A stretch of DNA of 52,510 nucleotides from Myxococcales bacterium (GTDB lineage Bacteria > Myxococcota_A > UBA796 > GCA-2862545), in assembly GCA_019634415.1 (NCBI GenBank), contig JAHQVJ010000169.1, positions 1-52,510 on the forward strand, read 5' to 3'. The translations under genes and the position numbers were made by a program. The notes below the pieces were generated by a model that saw nothing but the letters and a program-made list of their open reading frames with translations, did not search any database and was not told the DNA's origin. This document shows, in pieces, positions 1 to 7,704 of this stretch (the stretch's first letter is position 1; each line of letters opens with the position of its first letter).

Positions 1-177
1 CCCCTCTGCGGGGCATGGAACCACGACTGGCGAGGTTGAACCAGCCCATCCCCGCAGAGGGGTGTAGATCCCGATAGCCAAGATCTGGAACAGCCTTCCT
101 TGTGAAGGATGGGAACTGGTTTTCCTGGGCGGCGCTACGCCGACCGAATGGCTAGACCTGTGCCGGCCCCTCCGTCT
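1..177 (+). repeat. Structured repeat unit, copy 1 (5' end cut by window edge)
   Basis: Hairpin arms at 1-13 and 50-62 pair perfectly around a 36-nt loop (14-49). The 3' arm up to the constant module is 23 nt (50-72), so ten bases of the 5' arm lie outside the window. Inside the loop, ATGG (15-18) pairs with CCAT (46-49) past a bulged C14, CTGG (27-30) pairs with CCAG (41-44), and AACC (19-22) could pair with GGTT (34-37) as a pseudoknot. The 105-nt module at 73-177 has TAGCCA (75-80) facing TGGCTA (149-154). It encloses a hairpin TCCTT-GTG-AAGGA (97-109) and another CGGCG-CTA-CGCCG (130-142). Loop and module recur at 456-491 and 515-619. Strand and transcription are not known; no known RNA family was recognised. 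Confidence 0.85.
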
Positions 178-180
178 CGA

Positions 181-212
181 CTCTGCGGATGTAGCACGTC
201 GACATCGCAGAG
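181..212. other. Hairpin downstream of repeat copy 1
   Basis: CTCTGCG (181-187) pairs with CGCAGAG (206-212) and ATGT (189-192) with ACAT (202-205), leaving one bulged G. The 8-mer CTCTGCGG also occurs at 4-11 and CGCAGAGGG at 53-61, that is, in the variable stem of the adjacent repeat copy. The region 178-432 between the two units holds this hairpin, the one at 282-332, and no gene. Confidence 0.6.
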
Positions 213-281
213 GGAAAGGACCGAGTTGGGGAGCACGTTCTCGACGATCCCCCCCCACGCCGGAAGGCCCGCAGCCGAAGG

Positions 282-332
282 CGACGTCCGGAATCGTAGC
301 GGGACACCGTCGCACTACGATTCCGGACGTCG
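282..332. other. Perfect 18-bp hairpin between the repeat copies
   Basis: Arms 282-299 and 315-332 are perfect reverse complements around a 15-nt loop. The arms contain ACGTCCG/CGGACGT, which also occur in the variable stem of repeat copy 2. Just downstream, CGTCCG followed directly by TCGAGGCA (331-344) resembles the end of the copy 2 5' arm plus loop start, with five bases missing. At 396-405 the string GCTAGACCTG matches the end of the constant module. The stretch may contain remains of a third, decayed unit. No U-tract follows, so a simple terminator is unlikely. Confidence 0.65.
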
Positions 333-432
333 TCCGTCGAGGCACATACTGGGTTCGGATGGGGAAAGTACAGGGAGGAACCGGCCGTCGCTACTGCTAG
401 ACCTGGGACATGGAAGGCTCACCGATCTGGCC

Positions 433-619
433 GGGAAACGTCCGACTGCTCGAGGCATGGAACCACGACTGGCGAGGTTGAACCAGCCCATCCTCGAGCA
501 GTCGGACGTTTCCCGATAGCCAAGATCTGGAACAGCCTTCCTTGTGGAGGATGGGAGCTGGTTTTCCTGGGCGGCGCTACGCCGACCGAATGGCTAGACC
601 TGTGCCGGTCCCTCCGTCT
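433..619 (+). repeat. Structured repeat unit, copy 2 (complete), hypervariable 23-bp stem
   Basis: Arms 433-455 and 492-514 are perfect reverse complements over 23 bp, beginning GGG and ending CCC. They enclose a 36-nt loop (456-491) identical to copy 1. The 105-nt module 515-619 differs from copy 1 at three positions (547, 557, 609). One of these turns a T-A pair into T-G, so the small hairpin 539-551 is kept. The stem differs from copy 1 at 12 of 23 positions of the 3' arm, with compensating changes wherever both copy 1 arms are visible. The 442-bp spacing between copies and the absence of any credible ORF mark this as a noncoding element. Candidate natures are a retron-like or other structured RNA, or a hairpin DNA recombination site; none can be assigned. 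Confidence 0.88.
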
Positions 620-638
620 GTACGCGAGCATTCTAACC

Positions 639-659
639 CGTCCTCACATCGCGAGGACG
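639..659. terminator. Small hairpin just 3' of the AraC-type gene
   Basis: CGTCCTC (639-645) and GAGGACG (653-659) form a 7-bp stem with a 7-nt loop, five bases beyond the stop of the minus-strand gene. There is no U-tract on either side, so termination is only a possibility. The hairpin could equally belong to repeat copy 2, which ends at 619. Confidence 0.25.
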
Positions 660-664
660 TCCCT

Positions 665-1543
665 TCAGGACACCGGCCAGCACAGCTCCGTGCGCCAGTC
701 CGCGGGGTCCGGATGATCCGCGGGATCGGTGAGGTAGGACTCCCACGCAGGAGAGGACTGGCTCAAGCCCTCGGACTCGAGCCACTGCTCCACCTTCGCG
801 TGAGACCCCGGCAGATCCTCGTAGGATCCCGCATGGATGGCCACCGCCGTTCGACCTCCGGGCAGGGTCCCCGAGAGGATCTCCCCCGCCGCAGGTGCAG
901 CGGTGGCCACGGGAATCCCACACTCCACCGTCACCATGCCCAGCGACACCGCCACGTACCGAGTGAACGGCGGGCCCGCCATGGGCAACCCCTGGGCCTG
1001 CACGTGCTGGAACACGGCAGGTAGACACTGCGCCATCGTGGGCTGCAGCTGTGCAGCGGGCACGCGTCGACGGATGAACAGCACCGGTTGCTCGGCGCGC
1101 TCGGTCACGGAGATGGGCATCTCGGACATGGATGGACTCCTGGAGGCTCGGTGGATGGGAAGGTGGAACAGGCTCACGCAGCGACTCGTGCGACGTGCGA
1201 GGGGGGCCACGCCGCTCGCCGCCCGCGCACGAGCCCGGTAGTTGGTGGGCGTACAGCCGAACTGGCGCCGGAAGGCCCGCGTGAACACCGCGTGGCTCGC
1301 GAACCCCGTCTCGAGCGCCACCTCGAGGATCGGCGCGTCACCCGCCGCGAGCTCGATGGCCGCTGCGTCCAACCGCAGGCGCAAGGTGTACTGCTTGGGA
1401 GTCTGCCCCACCACCGCGCGAAACACACGATGCACGTGGGACTCGGACCAGCCTGCCTGCTCTGCGACCCAGGCCAGGGGGGTGGGCTCCTGACGCTGCG
1501 TCAGGCGTCGTACCAGCTGTAGGATGTGCCGCTCGTCCAGCAT
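665..1543 (-). CDS. AraC-family regulator with GyrI-like effector domain
   Basis: A 292-residue protein. Residues 1-105 form a two-helix-turn-helix AraC/XylS DNA-binding domain, with the typical second HTH ending in FRRQFGCTPTNYR. Residues from about 143 to the end match a GyrI-like (SbmC/Rob C-terminal) small-molecule-binding domain. This order is that of Rob- and BmrR-like regulators, which sense hydrophobic or cationic compounds and activate efflux or detoxification genes. The ligand cannot be read from sequence. The ATG start at 1543 places the HTH at the very N-terminus, as in this family. The gene stands alone, with the structured repeat region downstream and 53 bp to the next gene upstream. 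Confidence 0.9.
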   Translation of the reverse strand: MLDERHILQLVRRLTQRQEPTPLAWVAEQAGWSESHVHRVFRAVVGQTPKQYTLRLRLDAAAIELAAGDAPILEVALETGFASHAVFTRAFRRQFGCTPTNYRARARAASGVAPLARRTSRCVSLFHLPIHRASRSPSMSEMPISVTERAEQPVLFIRRRVPAAQLQPTMAQCLPAVFQHVQAQGLPMAGPPFTRYVAVSLGMVTVECGIPVATAAPAAGEILSGTLPGGRTAVAIHAGSYEDLPGSHAKVEQWLESEGLSQSSPAWESYLTDPADHPDPADWRTELCWPVS

Positions 1544-1596
1544 ACATCGACGTTAGCGCCCCTCACCGCGCCAGGCTTGACCTTTCTTGCAGCCCG

Positions 1597-2994
1597 TCAG
1601 TCCCTCAGCGGTCCGATGGCCCGGCGGATCTCAGGGTCCACACGGCCCACGTCCAGCGTCACCCGCCGCAGCCGAGGAAAGCGAGACAGGTCCGTGCTAC
1701 GGGGCACGTGGCCCGTCGGGCACTCGATCACGAGCTGACTCAGACACGGCAGCTCCACCTCCTGCAGCGCCTGGAGCACCTGCTCCAGATCGGGTCCCTG
1801 CAGCCGCGGCGACCCCACACGCAGGCGACGGAGGAACCGGCCGCTGGGATGTCGCAGGGCCTGACGCGCCACGTCGTAGGCCTCAGCTCGGAACGGCGAG
1901 TTGGGCAAGAGGTGTACCTCGTCCCAGAAGCCCCACCGCCACCGAAACCGCACCAGCTCGCCGAGACCTTTTGGAAAGACGAGGCCCAGCTCCAAGGCAT
2001 GCTCACGCGACAGCTCGTCGACGGTCTGTCCTCGATGCTGTGCGGCCCCCAGCCGTCCACGCACGGCCCCCCGCTCGAGCAACCAGTCGCAGTAGACGGC
2101 GAACAGCGCATCGTCGTCGGGCCGGTCCACGATGGCTTCCTCCAGCGTGGGGTGACGCTCCTCCTCGGGCCCACCCAGGGCCTCGCGCAGCGCCTCGATG
2201 CCTCGCACCAGTCGCTGGGCGTCCATCGTGACGAGCTCGTGAGGCCCAATGCGCAGAAGCCCGTCGCTGCGGATTCGCGCATTGAACACGTCGGTCCAGG
2301 CAATGGTGAGTGGGTCGAACAGCATCTCCAGCAGCGACACCCGGCGAGATGTGATCACGACGCCTCGACGCCCCGCACCCAAGATCGATCGATCCACCAG
2401 GGCCAGGATGGGCTCGTCGTCTGCCAGCTGCGCCTTGTGGCGCGCATTGCGCACAGCGCGGGCGGGGATGTCGGGGTGGAACCAGATCGCAGACGAGGGC
2501 CCCATGGCATCCCGCAGGACCTCGACGATGGCCTCGGCCGACCACTCGGCAGATGAGGGGGATTGCTCGACGAGCCGCGGCTCCAGGCCGACCCGCCATC
2601 GCACGAACGCCACCAGCGCCGTCGCATGCGCACGCGACCAGAAGAACCGCAACACGCGCTCGCCGAGCAAGACGGCCTCACCGGCGGTGTTCACTTGCCC
2701 CGAGGCGAGGTCGTGCCATCCGAAGAACACGGGAGCTTCCCCGCGCTCGCGGAAGGCCAGCCCCTCGGGGACGACCACGAAGCCGTCCATGGGGGAGCCG
2801 GCCAACGTGTCGTCGTAGAGCACGAGCACGAGCGTGTCGACCGGCAGGTCATGGGTCGCGAGGGCCAGGGCGATCCTGTCGGGGGGGATCCGATTCCCCA
2901 CCCAGAGATCCACCAATCCCTCAGGAAAGCACCGCTGGGCCTGCGCAATCACATCGTGGAGGCTGGGAACGGCCTGGCGTGCTCGATGATCCAC
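1597..2994 (-). CDS. TIGR02996-type protein with PH-like N-terminal repeats
   Basis: The C-terminal third contains the signature of the TIGR02996 domain (VYCDWLLERGAVRGRL), followed by LRR-like leucine-spaced segments, as usual in these myxobacterial and planctomycete proteins of unknown function. The N-terminal half shows two related segments, each an aspartate-rich strand, a DG/RG turn and a strand ending in a tryptophan (FGWHDL and IAWTDV). They resemble YokE-like PH domains. The reading frame is open up to a GTG at 3096, inside the MOSC gene. The GTG at 2994 is preferred because GGAGG lies five bases before it and the residues upstream look non-protein-like. It probably follows the MOSC gene in the same transcript. 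Function is unknown. Confidence 0.75.
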   Translation of the reverse strand: MDHRARQAVPSLHDVIAQAQRCFPEGLVDLWVGNRIPPDRIALALATHDLPVDTLVLVLYDDTLAGSPMDGFVVVPEGLAFRERGEAPVFFGWHDLASGQVNTAGEAVLLGERVLRFFWSRAHATALVAFVRWRVGLEPRLVEQSPSSAEWSAEAIVEVLRDAMGPSSAIWFHPDIPARAVRNARHKAQLADDEPILALVDRSILGAGRRGVVITSRRVSLLEMLFDPLTIAWTDVFNARIRSDGLLRIGPHELVTMDAQRLVRGIEALREALGGPEEERHPTLEEAIVDRPDDDALFAVYCDWLLERGAVRGRLGAAQHRGQTVDELSREHALELGLVFPKGLGELVRFRWRWGFWDEVHLLPNSPFRAEAYDVARQALRHPSGRFLRRLRVGSPRLQGPDLEQVLQALQEVELPCLSQLVIECPTGHVPRSTDLSRFPRLRRVTLDVGRVDPEIRRAIGPLRD

Positions 2995-3055
2995 GACCAC
3001 CTCCAACCCACAGGCTTTCAGAAGCCGATCTCCGATCCCCGCACCTCGGCGGGTG

Positions 3056-3550
3056 TCAGCCCGCGCTGCCCTCGGGGGTGGCCACCACCGCATCACCCAC
3101 CCGGATCAGGCCCCCTCGAACCACCTGCGCCGTGATGCCGCCGTGGCCTCGCATGGCATTCAAGCCCCCGAGACCCAGCGCCTCCTCCATCTGCGAGCAG
3201 GGCGCGCAGCGACCCGTTCCCACCAGCACCGCGTCGCCGATGGTGAAGGGGGTGGTCCGCATGGCCCACAGGTTGATGCCCGACACCACGATGTTGCGAC
3301 GCAGCAGCTCGGGCACCACGTCCTCACGTCCAGCGAAGGCCGCGATCACCGCCAGGTGCTCTGCCTGGATCAGGGTGACCTGGCGCTTCTTGCCACGTCG
3401 ACCCGAGGCGGAGCGGTCCCCCTCCAAGCCCTGTTGTTCCAGTGCCTGCACCTCGGTCACGACGTCGATGGGAGCATGGCGAGATGGACGCAGGCCGATC
3501 CAGGTGACCTCGCCCGACCTGGGGAAGTTGTCGAACAGGGCACGACTCAC
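3056..3550 (-). CDS. MOSC domain protein
   Basis: A 164-residue stand-alone MOSC (molybdenum cofactor sulfurase C-terminal) domain protein. Seen directly: the N-terminal strand VTWIGLRPSRHAPI, a GLEGDR turn, RQVTL, the RRNIVVSGINL segment, and the conserved GRCAPCSQME motif with Cys115 and Cys118. MOSC proteins are thought to bind pyranopterin Mo cofactor or carry sulfur; related YiiM/YuaD-type proteins act on N-hydroxylated substrates. The GTG start at 3550 overlaps the stop of the upstream methylase by four bases (GTGA), so translation of the two is probably coupled. Specific substrate unknown. Confidence 0.85.
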   Translation of the reverse strand: MSRALFDNFPRSGEVTWIGLRPSRHAPIDVVTEVQALEQQGLEGDRSASGRRGKKRQVTLIQAEHLAVIAAFAGREDVVPELLRRNIVVSGINLWAMRTTPFTIGDAVLVGTGRCAPCSQMEEALGLGGLNAMRGHGGITAQVVRGGLIRVGDAVVATPEGSAG

Positions 3551-4698
3551 GAGGACTCCTCGGGCTTCACGAAGGCAAAGGCGTGCTCCCAGCGCTGGGA
3601 CTGGCGCGCGTGGTCGGCACGCTGCACGCTGGCTCGGGCCACAGCTTGCAGGCCAGCGAAGCGGGCGGCTTCCTCGGTGGGCTCCGACGTGTCCACCGTG
3701 CCCGACGGCGTCAGACCATCTCCGATGACGACCACGAGGTGCCCGCCCGGACGCAGCTTCTCGGCGACGCGCGTCGTCCAATCGCGGGTGTCGATCAGCC
3801 ACTGGCGGCGCGCAGTGCGCTCTCCGTCTCGCCAGTCTCGCCGTGCGCCGATCTCCCCTGCCCCGTCCGTGAGGCCCAGCCACACCCGCCGCAGGTGCTG
3901 CAGCGGCAGGTAGTCGTAGGTGCTCGGGTACGGAGGGCTCGTGACCGCCAGGTCCACGGGCTCGATCTGCAGACGCCGCGCGTCCTGCAGCGCGATGTCC
4001 GCCTCGGGAGTGCCCTCCGGAACGGCGTCGCGCAGTGCTGCGATCCGCCGCGCGAGCTCCCGCACCTTCTTGTGGAACAACACGGCGGTGGTCCCGCGCG
4101 GACGCCGGTGCTTCACCCGCTTGGCGGAGGTGTCGGAGCGCCGCCAGCTCACCTTGATCAGCAGGGACGACAGCGCCGCCCACAGCAAGGGTCGCGCGGC
4201 CTGGGGGGCCTCGGGGATCCCGCGACGGATCGACTCGATCTCCCACATCGCATGGGGCGCGTACCACTGCTCCACGACCCGACGGATGGGAACCTCGGGG
4301 GGCTGTGTGGCGGACCGCGCCGCCTCGGTGGCCCGCCTGGCCCAGCTGCGGGTGGCCGTCAGCACCTCGTCCGACGCCAGGCTGCACCGGGCTCGACTCA
4401 CCAGCTGCGACACCGGCGACACGTCCCGGCCCACCGCCCGGCGCCCCGCCAGCAGCGCCTCCACCAGCACCGTGCCTCCGCCACAGAACGGGTCCAGCAC
4501 CGAGGCCCCCTCGAAGGCGCCCACCAGATCCCTCGCCGCATCGGGGTGTAGACCCGCGGGATAGGTGTGAAATCCGTGGGTCCCCCGATCCACGTCGCCG
4601 GCAGCCTGCAGGGCCGCTGCCAGCACGTCCGCTACGGCTGGATCGCCGAAGATCAGCGATTCAGCTTGCTCCTCGTAGCCTGTGGATCGTGATCCCAC
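3547..4698 (-). CDS. DNA (or RNA) amino-methyltransferase, N6/N4 type
   Basis: A 383-residue S-adenosylmethionine-dependent methyltransferase. The SAM-binding motif DPFCGGGT lies at residues 69-76 and the catalytic motif TSPPY at 253-257, followed by PSTYDYLPLQHLRR. This motif I to motif IV order, with SPPY, is typical of N4-cytosine or N6-adenine DNA methylases; TRM11-like tRNA methylases are the main alternative. A late GGHLVVVIGDG strand fits the fold. No restriction endonuclease is adjacent, so it is either an orphan methylase or not a restriction partner. It is the first gene of a minus-strand run with the MOSC gene and diverges from the sigma factor operon across a 53-bp gap. Confidence 0.8.
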   Translation of the reverse strand: MGSRSTGYEEQAESLIFGDPAVADVLAAALQAAGDVDRGTHGFHTYPAGLHPDAARDLVGAFEGASVLDPFCGGGTVLVEALLAGRRAVGRDVSPVSQLVSRARCSLASDEVLTATRSWARRATEAARSATQPPEVPIRRVVEQWYAPHAMWEIESIRRGIPEAPQAARPLLWAALSSLLIKVSWRRSDTSAKRVKHRRPRGTTAVLFHKKVRELARRIAALRDAVPEGTPEADIALQDARRLQIEPVDLAVTSPPYPSTYDYLPLQHLRRVWLGLTDGAGEIGARRDWRDGERTARRQWLIDTRDWTTRVAEKLRPGGHLVVVIGDGLTPSGTVDTSEPTEEAARFAGLQAVARASVQRADHARQSQRWEHAFAFVKPEESS

Positions 4699-4715
4699 GG
4701 TTTCCTTTTCCCCCC

Positions 4716-4732
4716 GACCCGCCAGGCGGGTC
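4716..4732. promoter_or_regulatory. Palindrome in divergent methylase/sigma intergenic
   Basis: GACCCGCC (4716-4723) and GGCGGGTC (4725-4732) form a perfect inverted repeat with a single central base, 20-36 bp before the sigma factor ATG. A second imperfect repeat (GGATC-GT-GATCC, 4684-4695) lies near the methylase start. The 53-bp gap must hold both promoters, so an operator is plausible; no -35/-10 elements were recognised. Confidence 0.4.
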
Positions 4733-4751
4733 TATCCGACGAGCCGCGCAC

Positions 4752-5291
4752 ATGGAATTCACCGACGAGGAAGTCGCCGACCTGTACGACCGCTACGCCC
4801 ACGTGCTCTTTCACCGTTGTCGCTCGATCCTGCGCAACGAGGAAGACGCCTGGGACGCGGTGCAGGAGACGTTTGCCCGGGTGATCAAGAACGCGGAGAC
4901 CTTTCGCCGACAATCCAGCCCACTGACGTGGATGTACCGCATCTCCACCAACTACAGCCTCAACCAGCTCAGGAACCGCACGTCTCGCGCGGCCACCCGC
5001 CGGGACAAGCGCGCCGACATCGTGGGCCCCGAGACCACGGAGTCGGGCGACACGTTCCTGGGCGATCACGAGCGCATCCTGGAGCTGCTCGAAGACGCCG
5101 ACGAGCAGACGCGCGCCTGCGTCGTCCACACCTACTTCGACGAGTGCACCCGAGAGGAGACGGCCAAGCTGGTGGGCCTGTCCGTTCCCACCGTGCGCAA
5201 GCGCCTCAACGCCTTCTTGCTCCGAGCTCGGCGGCAGCTCGGAGTCGCCGTCGCCTTCCTGGCCGCCGTGTTGCCCTGGATCCGAGCATGA
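4752..5291 (+). CDS. ECF-type RNA polymerase sigma factor
   Basis: A 179-residue sigma-70 family protein of ECF size. Region 2 spans about residues 5-80, with DAWDAVQETFARVIKNAETF and the TWMYRISTNYSLNQLRNR helix that melts and reads the -10. Region 4 spans about 115-170, with the CTREETAKLVGLSVPTVRKRL helix-turn-helix for the -35. An unusual hydrophobic tail (VAVAFLAAVLPWIRA) ends the protein. The ATG at 4752 begins MEFTDEEVADLYDRYAH, a normal ECF N-terminus. Its stop overlaps the start of the next gene (ATGA at 5288-5291), implying coupling to a membrane protein that is likely its anti-sigma factor. Confidence 0.92.
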   Translation: MEFTDEEVADLYDRYAHVLFHRCRSILRNEEDAWDAVQETFARVIKNAETFRRQSSPLTWMYRISTNYSLNQLRNRTSRAATRRDKRADIVGPETTESGDTFLGDHERILELLEDADEQTRACVVHTYFDECTREETAKLVGLSVPTVRKRLNAFLLRARRQLGVAVAFLAAVLPWIRA

Positions 5292-6121
5292 CCGACTCAC
5301 GCATCAGCAAGCTCGAGCTCGACCGCTTCGCCACCGGCGAGCTGAGCGAGGAAGAGGCCGCGGACGTGCGCGCCCGTCTCGACGACAAGGCCCGGGAGCA
5401 CCTGGTGGCCCTGGAGGAGGCGCGCGCGAAGGTCCCTGCCCTGGACATCGTGGCTCTGCGGGCCCGGGCCGCCCGGCTCCCCGACGACCAAGGCGAGCAC
5501 GCCGCACCGCCGCAGCAGGTGGCGACACCGCCAGCACTGCGCCCCTCCTCCTTGGCACCCCCGTCCGAGGAGCCCGCCGTCGCGAATCGCCCTTGGTGGG
5601 TCGTGCCAGCGACGCTGCTCGCGATGGCCGCCGCTGTGATGCTGACCGTGCTCGGCATCCGCACCATCGATGGAGATCCGGGCCCCGACACGCTGTATCG
5701 AACGGGCGACGCGCTCACCCTGCACCAGGCCGCGAACGGCCTGCTGCAGCCCGAGCCCTACCGCACCGGAAGCCCCCTCCTCCCGGGCGACGTTCTGGGC
5801 TTCCGCGTCAACGCCACCGATCGCTTGGGTGTGGTCCTGCTGTCGGTGGACGGATCGGGTCGAGTCAGCGTGTTCTACCCCGCCTCGGGCAACGCGCCGC
5901 TGCCCCTGTCGGGCGAAGGCTTCGTGCCCATCGGAGGAACCGTACGGCTCGACGCCACCGCGGGTCGCGAGGTGTTCGTGGCTCGCTTCGACACCGACGT
6001 GTCCGAGTCCATCGAGGAGGTGGAGCGCACGTTCTCCGCGGGCGGCTACGATGCCCTGATCCGCTGGGCCGAAGAGACGTCCGGCGCGGATGCGGTCGAG
6101 ATCACGCGAGCCAACCCGTGA
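5288..6121 (+). CDS. Membrane anti-sigma-like protein with DUF4384-like domain
   Basis: A 277-residue single-pass protein. Residues 1-60 are charged and helical (LDRFATGELSEEEAADVRARL), in the place of an anti-sigma domain but without the zinc HxxxCxxC motif. A Pro-rich linker follows, then a transmembrane helix at about 103-124. The external part (about 128-260) resembles DUF4384, with strands such as GVVLLSVDGSGRVSVFYP. Position immediately after an ECF sigma gene and membrane topology suggest that it holds the sigma factor and senses an envelope signal; this is inference. It is coupled on both sides, ATGA with the sigma gene and GTGA with the caspase gene. Confidence 0.75.
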   Translation: MTDSRISKLELDRFATGELSEEEAADVRARLDDKAREHLVALEEARAKVPALDIVALRARAARLPDDQGEHAAPPQQVATPPALRPSSLAPPSEEPAVANRPWWVVPATLLAMAAAVMLTVLGIRTIDGDPGPDTLYRTGDALTLHQAANGLLQPEPYRTGSPLLPGDVLGFRVNATDRLGVVLLSVDGSGRVSVFYPASGNAPLPLSGEGFVPIGGTVRLDATAGREVFVARFDTDVSESIEEVERTFSAGGYDALIRWAEETSGADAVEITRANP

Positions 6122-7704
6122 GCCCCACAGCGCGTGCCTTGGTCGCCCTCGTCCTCGCCTGGCTCCTCGCCTGCCCCTCGCCGTGCTGGGCGGGCCAGAC
6201 GCGCCTGGGACTGTTCGTGGGCAACAACGAGGGGCTGTCCGGCGACGTGCCGCTGGTGTTCGCCGAGCGCGACGCCACCAAGATGCGGGACCTGTTCATG
6301 TCGTACGGCAGCATGGAGGGTCGCAACGCCACGCTCATGCTGGGGGGTACGGCCCGTGCCCTGCACAACGAGTTCGACCGCCTCACCGAGCGCGCCCGAG
6401 ACGCCGCGAACCGAGGCGACGACGTGTTCTTCGTCTTCTACTACTCGGGGCACGGCGACGACGACTCCCTGCACCTCGGCACCACCAAGCTCGAGCACGT
6501 CAACCTGCGCACGCGGATCGAGCGCCTGGGCGCACAGGTCCGCGTGGCCATGGTGGACGCTTGTCAGTCCGGCGGGCTGGTGCGTCGCAAGGGAGGCGCC
6601 CGTGGGCCCGAGATGGCCTTCGCCACCCCCACTCTGCAGACCGTCCAGGGCACGGCCATCATCACGAGCTCGGCTGCAAGCGAGCTGTCGCAGGAGTCGG
6701 CCCAGATCGGCGGCGGCTTCTTCACGCACTACCTGCACACCGCCCTGTCGGGCGGCGCCGATCGCAACGGCGACGGCGAGGTGGATCTGTCGGAGGCCTA
6801 CGACTTCGTCTACGCCGAGACGTCCTACGACACCCGCGATGCGCCGGTCGCTCAGACGCCCACCCGCGAGTTCGACCTCGCGGGGGCGGGCACGGTGGTG
6901 CTCACCCAGCTCGAGGCGGCCACCGCGAACCTGGCATTCCTCGGGGACCTCGACGGGACCTACGCCGTGTGGGACGAGTCCCGCAAGCAGTACGTGGCCC
7001 AGGTGGACGGCAGCAAGCCCGTGGTGCTGGCGGTGCGTCCGGGCCACTTCTACGTGCACCGCCGCATGCCTGGCTGGGTGGACGAGGCGCACTACCAGGT
7101 GCGTCGCGGAGAGACGCGCTCGGTGCTGGGCGAGGACTTCGTGGTGGTGACCTACGAGTCCACTGCCTCCAAGGGAGACATCGATCGTGTGATCCGACGC
7201 GCGAAGATCCCCGATCTGGCGCTGCGTTTCGTGTTCGGAGCGCGTGGCTTCGGTCGCTCGGAGACCTACTTCGCGCCCCAAGCCGTCGGCGGCCTGGAGG
7301 CCCGCTTCCTGTCGCAGAGCCGCAACTACTGGGGCTTCGACGTCATCACCGGGCGATCCACCACCCCGCTGCGGTTCGACGATCTCCCTCCCGTGCCCAC
7401 GGTGATGGCCAGCACCACGGTGGCGGGCGTGGTGGGATTCGCCACCGGACCACGCCTCCTCCGAGCCGGACTCGGCGCCCGCGGAGGCCTCACCGGGCTG
7501 TCTCGTCGCTTTCCGGACTCGGAGGTCGAGACGCAGGCCATCACCGCGCTCTCGGCGGGAGCCAACGCCTGGGCGGGCATCCACCACGGGCGCTTCACGG
7601 GGGAGCTGCAGTACAACTGGATGCTCATGATCACCCAGTTCGACGAGCAACGAGGATGGCCCAGCTACGGCGAGCTGCTGTTCACCCTGGGATACCGGTT
7701 TTGA
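6118..7704 (+). CDS. Exported caspase-like (C14) protease with barrel-like C-terminus
   Basis: A 528-residue protein. A signal peptide covers about residues 1-25 (hydrophobic LVALVLAWLLA, cleavage near CWA-G). The caspase fold follows: FVGNNEG, then the catalytic dyad His112 in YYSGHGD and Cys149 in VDACQSGG. At about residues 220-232, ADRNGDGEVDLSE is an EF-hand-like calcium loop, often seen in bacterial C14 proteins. From about residue 360 the sequence shows alternating strands and ends in LGYRF, a terminal phenylalanine typical of outer-membrane barrel proteins. Bacterial caspases cleave after basic or acidic residues and often act in regulated proteolysis or cell death; the substrate here is unknown. 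The GTG start at 6118 overlaps the upstream stop. Confidence 0.85.
   Translation: MSPTARALVALVLAWLLACPSPCWAGQTRLGLFVGNNEGLSGDVPLVFAERDATKMRDLFMSYGSMEGRNATLMLGGTARALHNEFDRLTERARDAANRGDDVFFVFYYSGHGDDDSLHLGTTKLEHVNLRTRIERLGAQVRVAMVDACQSGGLVRRKGGARGPEMAFATPTLQTVQGTAIITSSAASELSQESAQIGGGFFTHYLHTALSGGADRNGDGEVDLSEAYDFVYAETSYDTRDAPVAQTPTREFDLAGAGTVVLTQLEAATANLAFLGDLDGTYAVWDESRKQYVAQVDGSKPVVLAVRPGHFYVHRRMPGWVDEAHYQVRRGETRSVLGEDFVVVTYESTASKGDIDRVIRRAKIPDLALRFVFGARGFGRSETYFAPQAVGGLEARFLSQSRNYWGFDVITGRSTTPLRFDDLPPVPTVMASTTVAGVVGFATGPRLLRAGLGARGGLTGLSRRFPDSEVETQAITALSAGANAWAGIHHGRFTGELQYNWMLMITQFDEQRGWPSYGELLFTLGYRF

Noticed and set aside
1..619. Repeats as integron attC sites
   Set aside because: GTTGAAC in the constant loop fits the GTTRRRY core, but no paired RYYYAAC partner is present, the loop rather than the stem is constant, and no cassette gene lies between copies.
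1..619. Repeats as a classic retron or CRISPR array
   Set aside because: No reverse transcriptase gene is in the window and no short direct repeats with spacers occur. A retron relation stays open only as a hypothesis because upstream sequence is unseen.
109..631. Short open frames within the repeat region, both strands
   Set aside because: They cross hairpin arms and constant modules and have biased Arg/Pro/Ser composition without start signals; the region is better read as noncoding.
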